The notes beneath the pieces are model-generated. The model was given only the letters and a program-made list of their open reading frames with translations. It searched no databases and was not told the DNA's origin. From NCBI RefSeq assembly GCF_900107305.1, contig NZ_FNPL01000002.1, positions 186,001 through 250,000 on the forward strand: a stretch of DNA of 64,000 nt, in the 5' to 3' direction. The position numbers and the translations under genes were made by a program. The DNA comes from Thermoactinomyces sp. DSM 45892. Its GTDB lineage: Bacteria > Bacillota > Bacilli > Thermoactinomycetales > Thermoactinomycetaceae. Shown in pieces: positions 8,866-19,275 of the stretch; the first letter of the stretch is position 1, and each line of letters starts with the position of its first letter.

Positions 8866-9669
8866 TTGAGGGAGAAAAAGAGAGAAACCGTGCTAATTAC
8901 CTGTGCGACATCCGGAATCGGATACGAGCTTGGGCGATTATTTGCCATGAACGGCTATGATCTTGTTTTAGTAGATACAGACTCATCTGAGTTAAAACGG
9001 ACCTCATCGGAATGGATGAAGAAATATAAGGTGCATATTGAAACATTTTCACAAAATTTATCCAGCCCTGATGCAGCCAAGCAAATTTATGAATGGACGA
9101 TGGAACGTCAAAAACCGATTCATCTGATGATTAACTATGCTGATTTTCAGTTATCTGGTTCCTTTTTAGAGACGGAGCTTGCTCAAGAGCTGGAAATGAT
9201 TCAAGTTCATATTGCTACTTTTACTGCGATAACAAAACTATTTATAAAACAAATGGCAGGGAGACGATACGGTCGAATCTTGCAAGTAGCCTCTACAGCC
9301 GCTTTTCAACCACGCCCGAGATTAGCTGTGTTTCATGCAACCAATGCCTTTATCCTTGCATTTGGCCAAGCGCTTGATAATGAGATGAAGGATTATGGAG
9401 TGAGAGTAAATACGTTATGTGCGGGTCCTGAGCTATCTCAAGTTAAGTGGAGTGCACGTGAAGAAGTTCCAACATGGCTGAGTGAAGTTCCGATGAGCGC
9501 ACAAAACATCGCAGAATTTGCTTTCCGTCGCTTTTTAGACGAACAGGACAAGCCGTTGATTATTCCGGGAGTGAAGAATCGTTTGCTGGCTCGTTCGGTG
9601 CAGTTTATGCCGCGGAAGATGGTAACCAAAGTGGTGAAGAAGATGGATGAAGGGAAGAGTGGGGATTAA
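8866..9669 (+). CDS. Short-chain dehydrogenase-like pseudoenzyme
   Basis: A 267-residue protein of the SDR superfamily with Rossmann-fold spacing and a YqjQ/DltE-like C-terminus. The key motifs are altered. The nucleotide motif TGxxxGxG reads TCATSGIG. The structural NNAG reads NYAD (residues 90-93). The catalytic YxxxK reads F156-H-A-T-N160, with only Ser143 retained. It is therefore unlikely to be an oxidoreductase. I choose TTG 8866 because GAGGTG lies 7 bases upstream and a TATAAT box sits at 8823-8828. An in-frame ATG at 8818 would overlap that promoter. No frameshift is seen, so it is a maintained gene. Confidence 0.8.
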   Translation: MREKKRETVLITCATSGIGYELGRLFAMNGYDLVLVDTDSSELKRTSSEWMKKYKVHIETFSQNLSSPDAAKQIYEWTMERQKPIHLMINYADFQLSGSFLETELAQELEMIQVHIATFTAITKLFIKQMAGRRYGRILQVASTAAFQPRPRLAVFHATNAFILAFGQALDNEMKDYGVRVNTLCAGPELSQVKWSAREEVPTWLSEVPMSAQNIAEFAFRRFLDEQDKPLIIPGVKNRLLARSVQFMPRKMVTKVVKKMDEGKSGD

Positions 9670-9718
9670 GGGTTGGTGAAGACTGTTGATAAGCTATTTC
9701 ATTTGCACTAGAGGTCCA

Positions 9719-9770
9719 GAGAGTCTATTAAGTAAGATTGTATAGCAAGTATCGAGTAGACTCTCCTTTT
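9719..9770 (+). terminator. Possible terminator with large loop
   Basis: Perfect 9-base arms GAGAGTCTA and TAGACTCTC with a 29-base loop, then CTTTTCC. It lies 50 bases after the SDR-like gene. The long loop makes it a weak candidate. The rest of 9670-9880 shows no gene. Confidence 0.4.
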
Positions 9771-9880
9771 CCTCTAACTAAACTCATCAACAATGCTTAG
9801 CGGCATGCGAAAGGAACTAGATTAGACACATGTATGTTGCATGTGATTCGAACTCTTTAAGAGATGGGTGGATCAGAGCT

Positions 9881-10312
9881 CTAGCATTCTTCTTTTCCTT
9901 CGGTATAAAGCTGAAAGGTGACTCCGAATTTATCTGTAACCATTCCGTAAGCAGGGCTAAAAAATGTTTCGGCTAGCGGCATGATGACGGTGCCGCCTTC
10001 CTTCAAGGCATCGAAAAATTTCTGCGATTGGGCAACATCTGCGGAAGAGATACAGATTTGGACTTGGTTTCCTCGTTCAGGGGAGTGACCTGGAAACGCG
10101 TCGGAGAACATAAGCTCTGAATCACCGACCTTAATCATTGCATGAGAAACAAGCTCTTTTGCTGCTTCTGGCATAGTAAACTCTGGATTTTCCGGCATTT
10201 CTCCAAAGGTTTGGATTCCGTATAGCTCGGCATCTAGGGCTTTTTGATAGAAATCAATCGCTTCCCTAGCATTTCCGTCTAACATAATATAAGAAATTAG
10301 TTTGGTTCCCAT
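9881..10312 (-). CDS. VOC-superfamily (PhnB/glyoxalase-like) protein
   Basis: A 143-residue protein with the paired beta-alpha-beta-beta-beta modules of the vicinal-oxygen-chelate fold. It has the PhnB-type N-terminus YIMLDGNAREAIDFYQKAL and the C-terminal FFSPAYGMVTDKFGVTFQL. The C-terminal Gly-Met-Val-Thr-Asp segment is typical of the PhnB-like family. Substrate is unknown; many such proteins are annotated only by fold. It is a single gene with its own ribosome site and no clear partner. Confidence 0.85.
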   Translation of the reverse strand: MGTKLISYIMLDGNAREAIDFYQKALDAELYGIQTFGEMPENPEFTMPEAAKELVSHAMIKVGDSELMFSDAFPGHSPERGNQVQICISSADVAQSQKFFDALKEGGTVIMPLAETFFSPAYGMVTDKFGVTFQLYTEGKEEC

Positions 10313-10420
10313 ACGGTGGCCACCTATCCTTCACTGTTTGATGATAAATCATCCACTAAATCTATTATATCTTTTTATGAAAAATTAAGAAAGATATTTA
10401 TATTCTATATTTTTATTCTG

Positions 10421-10454
10421 GATCACCCTATTAAACTCGTGCATTAGGGTGATC
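10421..10454 (-). terminator. Hairpin downstream of mnmM
   Basis: Perfect 10-base arms GATCACCCTA / TAGGGTGATC immediately after the mnmM stop on the minus strand. The T-run is interrupted, so termination efficiency is uncertain. Confidence 0.55.
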
Positions 10455-10457
10455 AAT

Positions 10458-11039
10458 TCATTTCCTCTTTTCAATCACAACTAAAGAGGGTGCATGGGTT
10501 CGATTTAGCGTCTGTGTCCATGTAACTTGAAACTGGTTCGATGGTAATTGGGAAGCAAAGTTGACTACGTGGTTTGCTTCATTTTGTCCACCCTCATGCC
10601 CAACATAGAGGGCGATGGTGATAACACCTCTAGGCGCGAGCCACTGACAAGCGTGCTCCATGGCTTGAAGGGTTGTTTCAGGGCTGGTAATGATGGTTTC
10701 ATCGCCGTGGGGCAAATAGCCCAAGTTAAACATGACCGCGTTAATTTGATTTTTATAACCATGTGGAATAAAGGCTTCCCAGTATTCGTGCCCCACATGG
10801 AAAAGGGTGACTCGTTCGAGAAACCCTTCTTGCTGGAGACGTTGAGTTGTTTTTTTGATAGCGAGCGACTGGATGTCAAAGCCGAAAACTTTGCCTTGCG
10901 TGCCGACTTCTTTGGCAAGAAAGAGTGTGTCATAACCATTACCTAATGTAGCATCGACCACGGTTGGATGAGAATGCTCTTGAAGGGCCCGCTTGACATG
11001 GTATTTGGCACTTTGTAAGGTGGACAAGGTCTTCATCAT
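10458..11039 (-). CDS. mnmM: tRNA wobble-uridine methyltransferase MnmM (YtqB)
   Basis: A 193-residue SAM-dependent methyltransferase of the YtqB family, shown in Bacillus to make the final methylation of nm5(s2)U to mnm5(s2)U at tRNA position 34. Visible are the SAM motif VVDATLGNGYDTLFLA and the family signature VMFNLGYLPHGD, then the late strand ITIALYVGHEGGQNEA. Its ATG overlaps the stop of the radical SAM gene (ATGA), so the two are translationally coupled. Confidence 0.9.
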   Translation of the reverse strand: MMKTLSTLQSAKYHVKRALQEHSHPTVVDATLGNGYDTLFLAKEVGTQGKVFGFDIQSLAIKKTTQRLQQEGFLERVTLFHVGHEYWEAFIPHGYKNQINAVMFNLGYLPHGDETIITSPETTLQAMEHACQWLAPRGVITIALYVGHEGGQNEANHVVNFASQLPSNQFQVTWTQTLNRTHAPSLVVIEKRK

Positions 11040-12010
11040 GATTTGGCCAAACGAGGCTTAGCGTACTTTCCTTGCCACGTATCACGACGGGCTAGTTCAG
11101 CATCGATCTCGTTTAGCACCTCCCATTTCTTCATGCTCCACATAGGTCCGATCAATTGATCAGGTGGTCCGTCGCCCGTGATGCGATGAATGGAGATATC
11201 AGGAGGAAGAATTTCCAACGAATCCACAACCAGTTGTACATAATCTTCCATTGACATGAACTGGATTAACCCTTGTTCGTATTGCTTCATCATGGGGGTA
11301 TTGCGTAGAAGGTGTAATAAGTGGATTTTGATCCCTTGGACATCCATCTTCGCACAAGCTTCAACTGTTTGTAGCATCATTTCGCGTGTTTCTCCCGGTA
11401 GGCCATGAATGATATGTACACAGGTCCGAATACCGTGTTTGCGCAGTTTTTCTACACCATCTAGGAAGCATTGGAAGTCATGAGCGCGATTAATGATATC
11501 TGCTGTCTTTTCGTGCATCGTTTGCAGTCCCAGTTCTACCCAGAGATAGGTGCGTTGATTTAGTTCTGCGAGATATTCGACTACGTCATCGGGCAGACAG
11601 TCCGGACGGGTTGCGATGGAGAGGCCCACGACTCCCTCTTGTTCGAGGACGATCTCGTACATCTCACGTAGCTCTCCAACAGGTGCATATGTGTTACTAA
11701 AGGCTTGAAAATAGCCGATATACTTCGCATCAGGCCATTTATCGTGCATCTTTTTCTTTACATCTTGAAATTGCTTTACTAGGTCGTCTCTGCGGTTCCC
11801 AGCGAAATCCCCTGATCCACGTGCACTACAAAATGTACAGCCCCCTGTAGTGATCTCTCCATCCCGGTTTGGACAGGTAAATCCACCGTCTAAAGCCACC
11901 TTAAAAATCTTCTGTCCATGCACTTGTCTTAAATGAGAATTCCAAGTATGGTAACGCTTTTCTCCCCACATCAGAGGAGCAAGCTGATTATGTTCTATTG
12001 ATTGAGTCAT
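11036..12010 (-). CDS. ytqA: TIGR01212-family radical SAM protein (YtqA)
   Basis: A 324-residue radical SAM enzyme. The cluster-binding cysteines lie in CPNRDGEITTGGCTFC, the expanded motif of the TIGR01212/Elp3-related family. Other hallmarks are YFQAFSNTYAPV, IATRPDCLPDDVV and HIIHGLPGETREMM. It is paired with MnmM in many Firmicutes, so a part in forming the 5-aminomethyl group of tRNA wobble uridine is likely; I hold that as inference. It is first in a two-gene operon read leftward. Confidence 0.9.
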   Translation of the reverse strand: MTQSIEHNQLAPLMWGEKRYHTWNSHLRQVHGQKIFKVALDGGFTCPNRDGEITTGGCTFCSARGSGDFAGNRRDDLVKQFQDVKKKMHDKWPDAKYIGYFQAFSNTYAPVGELREMYEIVLEQEGVVGLSIATRPDCLPDDVVEYLAELNQRTYLWVELGLQTMHEKTADIINRAHDFQCFLDGVEKLRKHGIRTCVHIIHGLPGETREMMLQTVEACAKMDVQGIKIHLLHLLRNTPMMKQYEQGLIQFMSMEDYVQLVVDSLEILPPDISIHRITGDGPPDQLIGPMWSMKKWEVLNEIDAELARRDTWQGKYAKPRLAKS

Positions 12011-12221
12011 GATTTTTCTACCTCTTTTCTACGAGTTTATTATACATGATCTATGTAGGGATGTTGAGTAGCTCTAGCGAAGCAGGATTACCATAGAAAA
12101 ATCGTATAAAAATAGACTAACAGGAAAGATTATCCACTGATAGGGTCGCATCTACGTATAAATCTCCCGATTTACTCATGAGAAACCAATTTCCAGCAAA
12201 AGATAACCATAAATGGATTCA

Positions 12222-12249
12222 TTGACAATCCTTTTACTTGGTGTATTAT
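12222..12249 (+). promoter_or_regulatory. Promoter of the pdh operon
   Basis: TTGACA (12222-12227), 16-base spacer, TATTAT (12244-12249). The leader of about 130 bases holds two inverted repeats, AGTACA/TGTACT (12267-12286) and CTGTTATA/TATAACAG (12319-12354), which could be operators. The rest of the 373-base gap between ytqA and pdhA shows no gene. Confidence 0.65.
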
Positions 12250-12269
12250 TGGTTTATAAATAATTGTAG

Positions 12270-13487
<1,218 letters not shown>

Positions 13488-13490
13488 TCC

Positions 13491-14471
13491 ATGGCAACAA
13501 TGACGATGGTAAAAGCGATCAACGATGCAATGCGAATCGCACTCGAAAAAGATCCAAACGTGATGATTTTCGGAGAAGACGTGGGTAAAAACGGTGGTGT
13601 ATTCCGTGCGACAGACGGACTTCAAGCTAAGTTTGGAGTAGATCGGGTAATGGATACTCCCCTTGCTGAGTCCGGAATTGGTGGTTTAGCAGTAGGATTA
13701 GGTGTACAAGGATTTCGTCCCATTGCAGAGATGCAATTTATCGGCTTTATCTTTGAAGCACTTGATTCCATTATGGTGCAGGCGCCACGTATGCGTTTCC
13801 GTTCTGGAGGGCGTTATAGCAATCCAGTAACGTTCCGAGCGCCATTTGGCGGTGGTGTGAAATCTCCTGAACTTCATAGTGATAGCTTAGAAGGTCTCTT
13901 AATCCAGACCCCTGGTATCAAAGTGGTATGCCCTTCAAATCCATACGATGCAAAAGGACTACTATTATCCTCGATTAAAGATAATGATCCTGTGTTTTTC
14001 CTTGAACATTTGAAACTATATTTCTCTCTGAAGGGCGAAGTGCCAGAAGACGAATACACCGTGCCAATCGGAAAGGCAAATGTTGTACGTGAAGGTACAG
14101 ACGTAACGATTTTCACATATGGTGCGATGGTTCATACTTCTATGAAAGCGGCTGAAATCGCTGAAAAAGAGTTAAATAAAAAAGTAGAAGTAGTCGATCT
14201 ACGTACCCTTAGCCCTCTTGATGTAGAAACGATTGTTTCTTCTGTTGAGAAAACACATCGTGCGATTGTCGTGCAAGAGGCACAACGAACAGCCGGTGTA
14301 GCTCCGGAATTAATTTCGGTGATTAATGAAAACGCGCTCCTCTCACTTGATGCACCTGTGAAGAGAGTGACTGGCTTTGATACTCCGTTAGGTCATCCAC
14401 TGGTTGAAGACGAGTGGATCCCGAATCCAAAACGCATTGTAAATGCAATCGAAGAAGTTTGCAATTTCTAA
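13491..14471 (+). CDS. pdhB: Pyruvate dehydrogenase E1 component, beta subunit
   Basis: Pairs with PdhA to form the E1 heterotetramer. The 326-residue product has the N-terminal [21 protein letters not shown], with the Glu that activates ThDP, and the [13 protein letters not shown] segment. It also has the [17 protein letters not shown] loop and ends with the typical [19 protein letters not shown]. Only three bases separate it from pdhA, so translation is coupled. A hairpin lies between it and pdhC. Confidence 0.96.
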   Translation: MATMTMVKAINDAMRIALEKDPNVMIFGEDVGKNGGVFRATDGLQAKFGVDRVMDTPLAESGIGGLAVGLGVQGFRPIAEMQFIGFIFEALDSIMVQAPRMRFRSGGRYSNPVTFRAPFGGGVKSPELHSDSLEGLLIQTPGIKVVCPSNPYDAKGLLLSSIKDNDPVFFLEHLKLYFSLKGEVPEDEYTVPIGKANVVREGTDVTIFTYGAMVHTSMKAAEIAEKELNKKVEVVDLRTLSPLDVETIVSSVEKTHRAIVVQEAQRTAGVAPELISVINENALLSLDAPVKRVTGFDTPLGHPLVEDEWIPNPKRIVNAIEEVCNF

Positions 14472-14480
14472 TTAGACTGA

Positions 14481-14526
14481 TGGAACCCATCCTGTGAGTA
14501 AAACACTTGCCGGATGGTTCATTTTC
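14481..14526 (+). terminator. Intra-operon hairpin between pdhB and pdhC
   Basis: TGGAACCCATCC / GGATGGTTCA stem with one bulged C and a 19-base loop, then TTTTC. It could be a weak terminator or an mRNA processing/stability element that changes the E1 to E2/E3 ratio. Confidence 0.5.
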
Positions 14527-14555
14527 GTAGAAATCGTTAAGGAGGAAACAAGTCC

Positions 14556-15890
14556 ATGGCATTATACCAATTTCAGTTGCCAGACGTAGGGGAAGGAATT
14601 CACGAGGGTGAAGTCGTTAAGTTGTTTGTAAAGCCTGGTGATAAGATTGAAGAGTTTGAGCCGTTTGCTGAGATCCAGACAGATAAAGCTGTTGTTGAAA
14701 TCCCTTCTCCTGTAACAGGTGTTGTGAAAGAATTAAAAGTAGAAGAGGGTCAAATCGCGATCGTTCACTCCGTTATAGCGGTGATTGATGCAGAAGGTGA
14801 AGTTGCGGCGGTAGAGGGAGCCGAAGAAGCATCCCCAGTAGAAGAGGTACCAGCAGAAGAAGTGGCAAAAGATGCACTACCAGCACAGCCATCTACTACA
14901 GCCGCTTACGAGGAAGGAACCTCTCATATCAATGTAAAAGCGATGCCTTCTGTTCGTAAGATGGCTAGAGATATGGGGGTAGACTTAACTCGCGTCAAAG
15001 GTACAGGTAAAAATGGTCGTGTATTAGCAGAGGATGTAAAGGCATTTGCTACGGGAGGCACAACGGAAGAAGTTGTCTTGCCAACAGAAGCGCTACCAGC
15101 TACAGAGTCGGTAGAAGAGACGCCTCAAGCTACCTCAGCACCAGCTACTCCAGCACCGAAAGCACCGAAAGCACCATTGGAGAGTCACGGTACAGAAGAG
15201 CGTATGCCATTACGTGGTATTCGTCGTACGATCGCCAAGAGAATGGTGGAGTCGAAGCATACAGCACCACACGTTACCATTATGGACGAAATCGACGTAA
15301 CAGAATTAATCGAGCTTCGTACATGGGCCAAAGATGAAGCGGCGAAAGCAAATGTAAAACTTACCTACCTACCATTTATCATGAAAGCGGTAGTATCTGC
15401 GTTGAAGGAGTTCCCGATGCTAAACGCTTCGATTGATGATGCGGCGGAAGAGATCGTGGTGAAAAAGTACTATCACATCGGAATGGCGGCAGCGACAGAT
15501 AATGGATTGATGGTTCCTGTTCTTCGCGATGCAGATCGTAAGTCGATCTTCCAACTTGCTCAAGAAGTGACGGATAAAGCAGGTCGCGCTCGCGAAATGA
15601 AATTGACAGCAGATGAGTTAAAAGGTTCGACATTCAGCATTTCGAGCTTAGGTAATCTGGGTGGACAAAGCTTTACGCCTATTATCAACCATCCTGAAGT
15701 AGCTATCTTGGGTGTAGGATCTATCGAGCAGAAGCCAGTAGTTGTAGATGGAGAGATCGTTATTCGTTCGATGATGCATGTCTCTGTTAGCTTCGACCAC
15801 CGCCTCATCGATGGAGATCTAGCAGCGCGTTTCATCAGTAAACTAAAGAAGTTGCTTAGCAGTCCAAAACTTTTAATGATGGAGATGTGA
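14556..15890 (+). CDS. pdhC: Dihydrolipoamide acetyltransferase (E2)
   Basis: Core of the pyruvate dehydrogenase complex; moves acetyl groups from E1 to CoA. The 444-residue protein has one lipoyl domain with Lys44 in [12 protein letters not shown] Pro/Ala/Glu-rich linker follows, then a peripheral-subunit binding domain (about 125-165, [15 protein letters not shown]). A second linker precedes the catalytic domain (about 220-444), which ends with [15 protein letters not shown] containing the active His and Asp. Ribosome site AAGGAGG precedes ATG 14556. Confidence 0.96.
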   Translation: MALYQFQLPDVGEGIHEGEVVKLFVKPGDKIEEFEPFAEIQTDKAVVEIPSPVTGVVKELKVEEGQIAIVHSVIAVIDAEGEVAAVEGAEEASPVEEVPAEEVAKDALPAQPSTTAAYEEGTSHINVKAMPSVRKMARDMGVDLTRVKGTGKNGRVLAEDVKAFATGGTTEEVVLPTEALPATESVEETPQATSAPATPAPKAPKAPLESHGTEERMPLRGIRRTIAKRMVESKHTAPHVTIMDEIDVTELIELRTWAKDEAAKANVKLTYLPFIMKAVVSALKEFPMLNASIDDAAEEIVVKKYYHIGMAAATDNGLMVPVLRDADRKSIFQLAQEVTDKAGRAREMKLTADELKGSTFSISSLGNLGGQSFTPIINHPEVAILGVGSIEQKPVVVDGEIVIRSMMHVSVSFDHRLIDGDLAARFISKLKKLLSSPKLLMMEM

Positions 15891-15894
15891 TCAC

Positions 15895-17316
15895 ATGGTA
15901 GTAGGAGATCTAGCACAAGAAGTGGATGTTGTCGTAGTTGGTGCTGGCCCTGGTGGTTATGTGGCTGCCATTCGTGCCGCACAACTCGGCAAAAGTGTTG
16001 TTATCGTGGATAAGGACGAAGTAGGGGGCGTATGTCTCAATCGTGGATGTATTCCTTCTAAGGCAATCATTAGCGCATCTGAGCGTCTCATGCACATTCG
16101 TGAGGCGAGCCATGTTGGAATCGAAGTTTCAGGCGATGTAACAGTAAACATGCCGAAGTTGATCGAATGGAAAAACGGAGTAGTGAAAAAGTTGACTGGC
16201 GGCGTAAGTCAGCTTCTAAAAGGAAATAAAATTGAAGTAGCCAAAGGTGAAGTCTATTTTACAGGGCCTCATTCACTACGCGTTATGACAGACGACTCTA
16301 GCCAATCCTTCAAATATAACGATGTCATCATCGCAACCGGCTCACGTCCAGCTGAGCTAAAAATTCTTCCTTTTGATGGCAAACGGATCTTGTCCAGTAC
16401 AGAAGCGCTAAATCTGCAAGAAGTTCCGAAGAAACTCATCGTAGTCGGTGGTGGCTATATTGGTCTAGAACTTGGAACTGCTTATGCGAAACTAGGTGCA
16501 GAAGTAACCATTCTCGAAGGAACCAAATCTTTGCTTCCCGGTACAGAGGCAACTCTTACTAAAATGGTTACTCGCAAGCTGAAAAAGCTAGGCGTAACCA
16601 TCATAACAGAAGCGATGGTACAAGGTGGCGAAGTGAACGGAGATGAAGTAACCGTTCGTGCGACTGTTAAAGGCGAAGAGAAATCGTTTGTGGCAGACTA
16701 TGCGTTGGTATCAGTAGGTAGAAAGCCAAATACCGAAGAAATCGGCTTGGAAAACGTAGGTGCTGAGCTAGATGAGCGCGGCTTTATTAAAATTGATAAA
16801 CAGTGTAAGACAAACGTGTCTGGTGTATATGCAATCGGTGATTGTGCTGGCGGCGCACTACTCGCACATAAAGCAAGCTATGAAGGAAAAATTGCTGCTG
16901 AGGTATTAGCAGGGATGAATAGCGTAATCGATTATCAAGCGATGCCATTTGTTATCTTTAGTGATCCAGAGATTGCTTACACAGGTCTCACTGAAGAACA
17001 AGCAAAAGAAGAAGGATACGAAGTGGTAACAAGTCGTTTTGCATTTGCGGCAAATGGTCGTGCTCTTTCGATGGAAAATGCAGATGGATTTGTCCAAGTG
17101 GTAGCAGAGAAAGAAACGAAGCAACTACTAGGGGTACAAATCGTCGGGCCAGAAGCATCTTCCTTGATTTCTGAGGCAGTATTTGCGATTGAAATGGGTG
17201 CGAATGCAGAGGATATCGCACTGACAATCCATGCACATCCAACTCTTCCTGAAACCTTTATGGAAGCGGCTGAAGGGATCCTTGGGCATGCGATTCATAT
17301 GGTGAATAAGAAGTAG
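15895..17316 (+). CDS. pdhD: Dihydrolipoamide dehydrogenase (E3)
   Basis: FAD-dependent enzyme that reoxidises the lipoyl groups with NAD+. The 473-residue protein has the FAD motif VVVGAGPGGYVAAIRAAQLG, redox disulfide GGVCLNRGCIPSK, NAD motif VVGGGYIGLELGTAYAKLG, YAIGDCAGGALLAHKAS, and C-terminal HAHPTLPE with the catalytic His-Glu. ATG 15895 follows GGAGATG and sits four bases after the pdhC stop. It probably also serves other lipoyl enzymes, including the glycine cleavage system. Confidence 0.97.
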   Translation: MVVGDLAQEVDVVVVGAGPGGYVAAIRAAQLGKSVVIVDKDEVGGVCLNRGCIPSKAIISASERLMHIREASHVGIEVSGDVTVNMPKLIEWKNGVVKKLTGGVSQLLKGNKIEVAKGEVYFTGPHSLRVMTDDSSQSFKYNDVIIATGSRPAELKILPFDGKRILSSTEALNLQEVPKKLIVVGGGYIGLELGTAYAKLGAEVTILEGTKSLLPGTEATLTKMVTRKLKKLGVTIITEAMVQGGEVNGDEVTVRATVKGEEKSFVADYALVSVGRKPNTEEIGLENVGAELDERGFIKIDKQCKTNVSGVYAIGDCAGGALLAHKASYEGKIAAEVLAGMNSVIDYQAMPFVIFSDPEIAYTGLTEEQAKEEGYEVVTSRFAFAANGRALSMENADGFVQVVAEKETKQLLGVQIVGPEASSLISEAVFAIEMGANAEDIALTIHAHPTLPETFMEAAEGILGHAIHMVNKK

Positions 17317-17349
17317 TAAATAGCTAAGTTTATATTGATTCGGACAAAG

Positions 17350-17387
17350 AGGGTGGATCTATGAAAATAGGTTCATCCTTTTTTGTT
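17350..17387 (+). terminator. Terminator of the pdh operon
   Basis: Imperfect stem GGGTGGATCTAT / ATAGGTTCATCC with G-T pairs, then TTTTTTG. Confidence 0.7.
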
Positions 17388-17438
17388 GACTTATATTATC
17401 ATGAAGAATATATTTATATGATATAAAAATGAGGAGAT

Positions 17439-18344
17439 ATGCGAAAAGTGACAACTCGAAAGAATGGTTTCATGATAAAGCGTGGTCTTGAGGAAAAGGA
17501 TCTAGAAGAGATAAAAAAATTATCTAAGATATGTAATGAATACGAAAAAATAGAAGTCAAACTAAACTGGGATATGTTACAGAGCCGTTCGAAAGGGGAA
17601 GCAAATGACTTTCTTTATTATGAAAATGGGGTTCTGGTAGGTTTTTTAGGACTGTATGTGTTTAATCTACGTGAGGCAGAGATTGGAGGCATGGTGCTCC
17701 CAGAGGCTCGTCGTAAAGGAATTTTCCAAAAATTATTGGAACAAGCGATCGAAGAGTTAAAGAGACGAGGTATTCCGAATCTGTTGATTGTGGTTGATCA
17801 CAATTCAGAGTCTGGTCAACGATTTGCCCAGGCGCAGGTGGGGACACAATATACATTTTCCGAATACTGTATGGAGCTGAGTGAGGCTAAGCAACAACCA
17901 AAGCGCTTTGAGGATATCATGATCCGAAAAGCAGAGCCTGAAGACGTTAGCTTTATTGTCAATTGCATGGAGATTTCTTTTCAGTTACCTAAAGGGGATA
18001 TTAAGCCAGAGAGATTTCATCAGCCGGATACAAGGGCCTTTCTAGTCATAAAAGGACAAGAAAAAATAGGTGTTTTATCTGTACAGATCAGCGATGAGGG
18101 AGCCTTTATCTTTGGTTTTTGCTTACTGCCTGATTATCAAGGGCATGGTTATGGGGGGCAAGCTCTCTCTGAGGTCGTTCAGCTGTTGTTAGAAGAAGGG
18201 GAAACGAAGCAATTCCTAGATGTAGCCTGTGAAAATAAGCGTGCATTGAAGTTGTATCAGGATTGTGGATTTGTCGTAACTGGATGCAATGATTACTTTG
18301 AAAAGAAACTTGGAAGTTCTAAAAATGAAAGCTCCGTAGTTTAG
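17439..18344 (+). CDS. Tandem GNAT-family acetyltransferase
   Basis: A 301-residue protein with two GNAT domains. The N-terminal copy has the acetyl-CoA loop MVLPEARRKGIFQKLLEQAI. The C-terminal copy (from about residue 165) has LLPDYQGHGYGGQALSEV. Two-domain GNATs of this length are common in Bacillales and mostly uncharacterised. GAGGAG stands only two bases before ATG 17439, so GTG 17448 may be the true start. It is a single gene with a bidirectional terminator downstream. Substrate unknown. Confidence 0.85.
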   Translation: MRKVTTRKNGFMIKRGLEEKDLEEIKKLSKICNEYEKIEVKLNWDMLQSRSKGEANDFLYYENGVLVGFLGLYVFNLREAEIGGMVLPEARRKGIFQKLLEQAIEELKRRGIPNLLIVVDHNSESGQRFAQAQVGTQYTFSEYCMELSEAKQQPKRFEDIMIRKAEPEDVSFIVNCMEISFQLPKGDIKPERFHQPDTRAFLVIKGQEKIGVLSVQISDEGAFIFGFCLLPDYQGHGYGGQALSEVVQLLLEEGETKQFLDVACENKRALKLYQDCGFVVTGCNDYFEKKLGSSKNESSVV

Positions 18345-18361
18345 GGGCTTTATCAACGTGT

Positions 18362-18402
18362 AAGAGGTTGGATCTGTTTTTTGTAGATCCAACCTCTTTT
18401 TC
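18362..18402. terminator. Bidirectional terminator
   Basis: Perfect 14-base arms AAGAGGTTGGATCT / AGATCCAACCTCTT with T-rich flank on the plus strand, between the convergent GNAT and small membrane protein genes. Confidence 0.85.
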
Positions 18403-18403
18403 A

Positions 18404-18676
18404 TCAACCTCTATATCGATTTACAAATGCTAAGAGTCCATGTAAGGACAAATTTGTCAGGAGGGTAATGATCATATAAATGAATATCCAAAGTCCAAAC
18501 CCCTCACGAAAGCTAACTAGATATAATAACGAGAAAAAGATACCTGTGATCGCAGGGCCAAACCACCAGTTACGAAACAGAACACAACTTAGCATTCCCC
18601 ATATGACGGCAAGTGTGGGGAAAATGACCATGATGAGAATCGTATGGTCTGTATACAGTTGCCAAAGCTCTTCCAT
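18404..18676 (-). CDS. Small membrane protein (DUF2651-like)
   Basis: A 90-residue protein with three hydrophobic segments (about residues 13-33, 38-56 and 60-85) and few charges, resembling the YbeC/DUF2651 group of small Bacillus membrane proteins. It starts behind GAAGGGGGATCG on the minus strand. No function known. Confidence 0.65.
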   Translation of the reverse strand: MEELWQLYTDHTILIMVIFPTLAVIWGMLSCVLFRNWWFGPAITGIFFSLLYLVSFREGFGLWIFIYMIITLLTNLSLHGLLAFVNRYRG

Positions 18677-18867
18677 AAATCGATCCCCCTTCGTAGAGAA
18701 CCATAAAATAATTATAACAAATTTATGTATTTTCTGATATATTATTCTCTGATTATCTTGCTTAGAGAATAGGGTGATTGATCATGGGCTTATGGATATG
18801 GGTCCATAAGCCCATGGTAAACAAATGGAAGCCCCCTCACTGTGGAGAAGGCTTCCATTTTACTCGC

Positions 18868-19152
18868 TTATACTAATTCCAATGTAACCATAGTCGTAAG
18901 GTCGATTTTTCTTTTTATACTGCCATTGAATAGATGGATGGTGCGCTCGTCGGGCTCGATGCGATCGACAAAGCCGCAAAACTGTCGATGTCCAAATGGA
19001 GTGCGGTAGACCAAAAGAATAGGGCTGTTAGTCTCATATGCTTTTTGAATTCGATCGATTAATTCAATGGTATGTTCTAGGCTAAACATGGTTGATGTGT
19101 GTTGATTTTGAAAAGTATGTTGTGTAAGATTCGAATCTTTATGTATGTTCAT
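18868..19152 (-). CDS. YolD-like family protein, SOS-regulated
   Basis: A 94-residue protein with the YolD-like small beta fold: a helical segment (LEHTIELIDRIQKAYE) followed by strands ILLVYRTPFGHRQFCGFVDRI and TIHLFNGSIKRKIDL. In Bacillus, YolD-like genes usually sit beside the Y-family polymerase UvrX/YqjW in LexA-controlled operons. Here no polymerase gene follows. I choose ATG 19152 (GGAG 10 bases upstream); a longer frame begins inside the operator. Two LexA-like boxes cover the promoter. Function unknown, possibly SOS accessory. Confidence 0.75.
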   Translation of the reverse strand: MNIHKDSNLTQHTFQNQHTSTMFSLEHTIELIDRIQKAYETNSPILLVYRTPFGHRQFCGFVDRIEPDERTIHLFNGSIKRKIDLTTMVTLELV

Positions 19153-19166
19153 CTTTATCACACTCC

Positions 19167-19221
19167 AGAACAAGCGTTCTTATTTATATCTTAATCATAC
19201 ACGAATATTTGTTCGTGTCAA
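19167..19221 (-). promoter_or_regulatory. Promoter with two LexA (SOS) boxes
   Basis: On the minus strand TTGACA (19221-19216), a 16-base spacer and TATGAT (19199-19194). The spacer is filled by CGAACAAATATTCG (19215-19202), a near match to the Bacillus LexA box CGAAC-RNRY-GTTYG. A second dyad AGAACAAGCGTTCT (19180-19167) lies just downstream in the leader. The placement would block RNA polymerase. Confidence 0.7.
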
Positions 19222-19240
19222 GAAGCTGAATAGAAAAATG

Positions 19241-19272
19241 AAAAAAACCCTCTCTCATTTAGAGAAGGTTTT
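19241..19272 (-). terminator. Terminator of tRNA-Pro
   Basis: On the minus strand AACCTTCTCT / AGAGAGGGTT stem followed by TTTTTTC, directly after the tRNA 3' end. Confidence 0.8.
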
Positions 19273-19275
19273 GAT

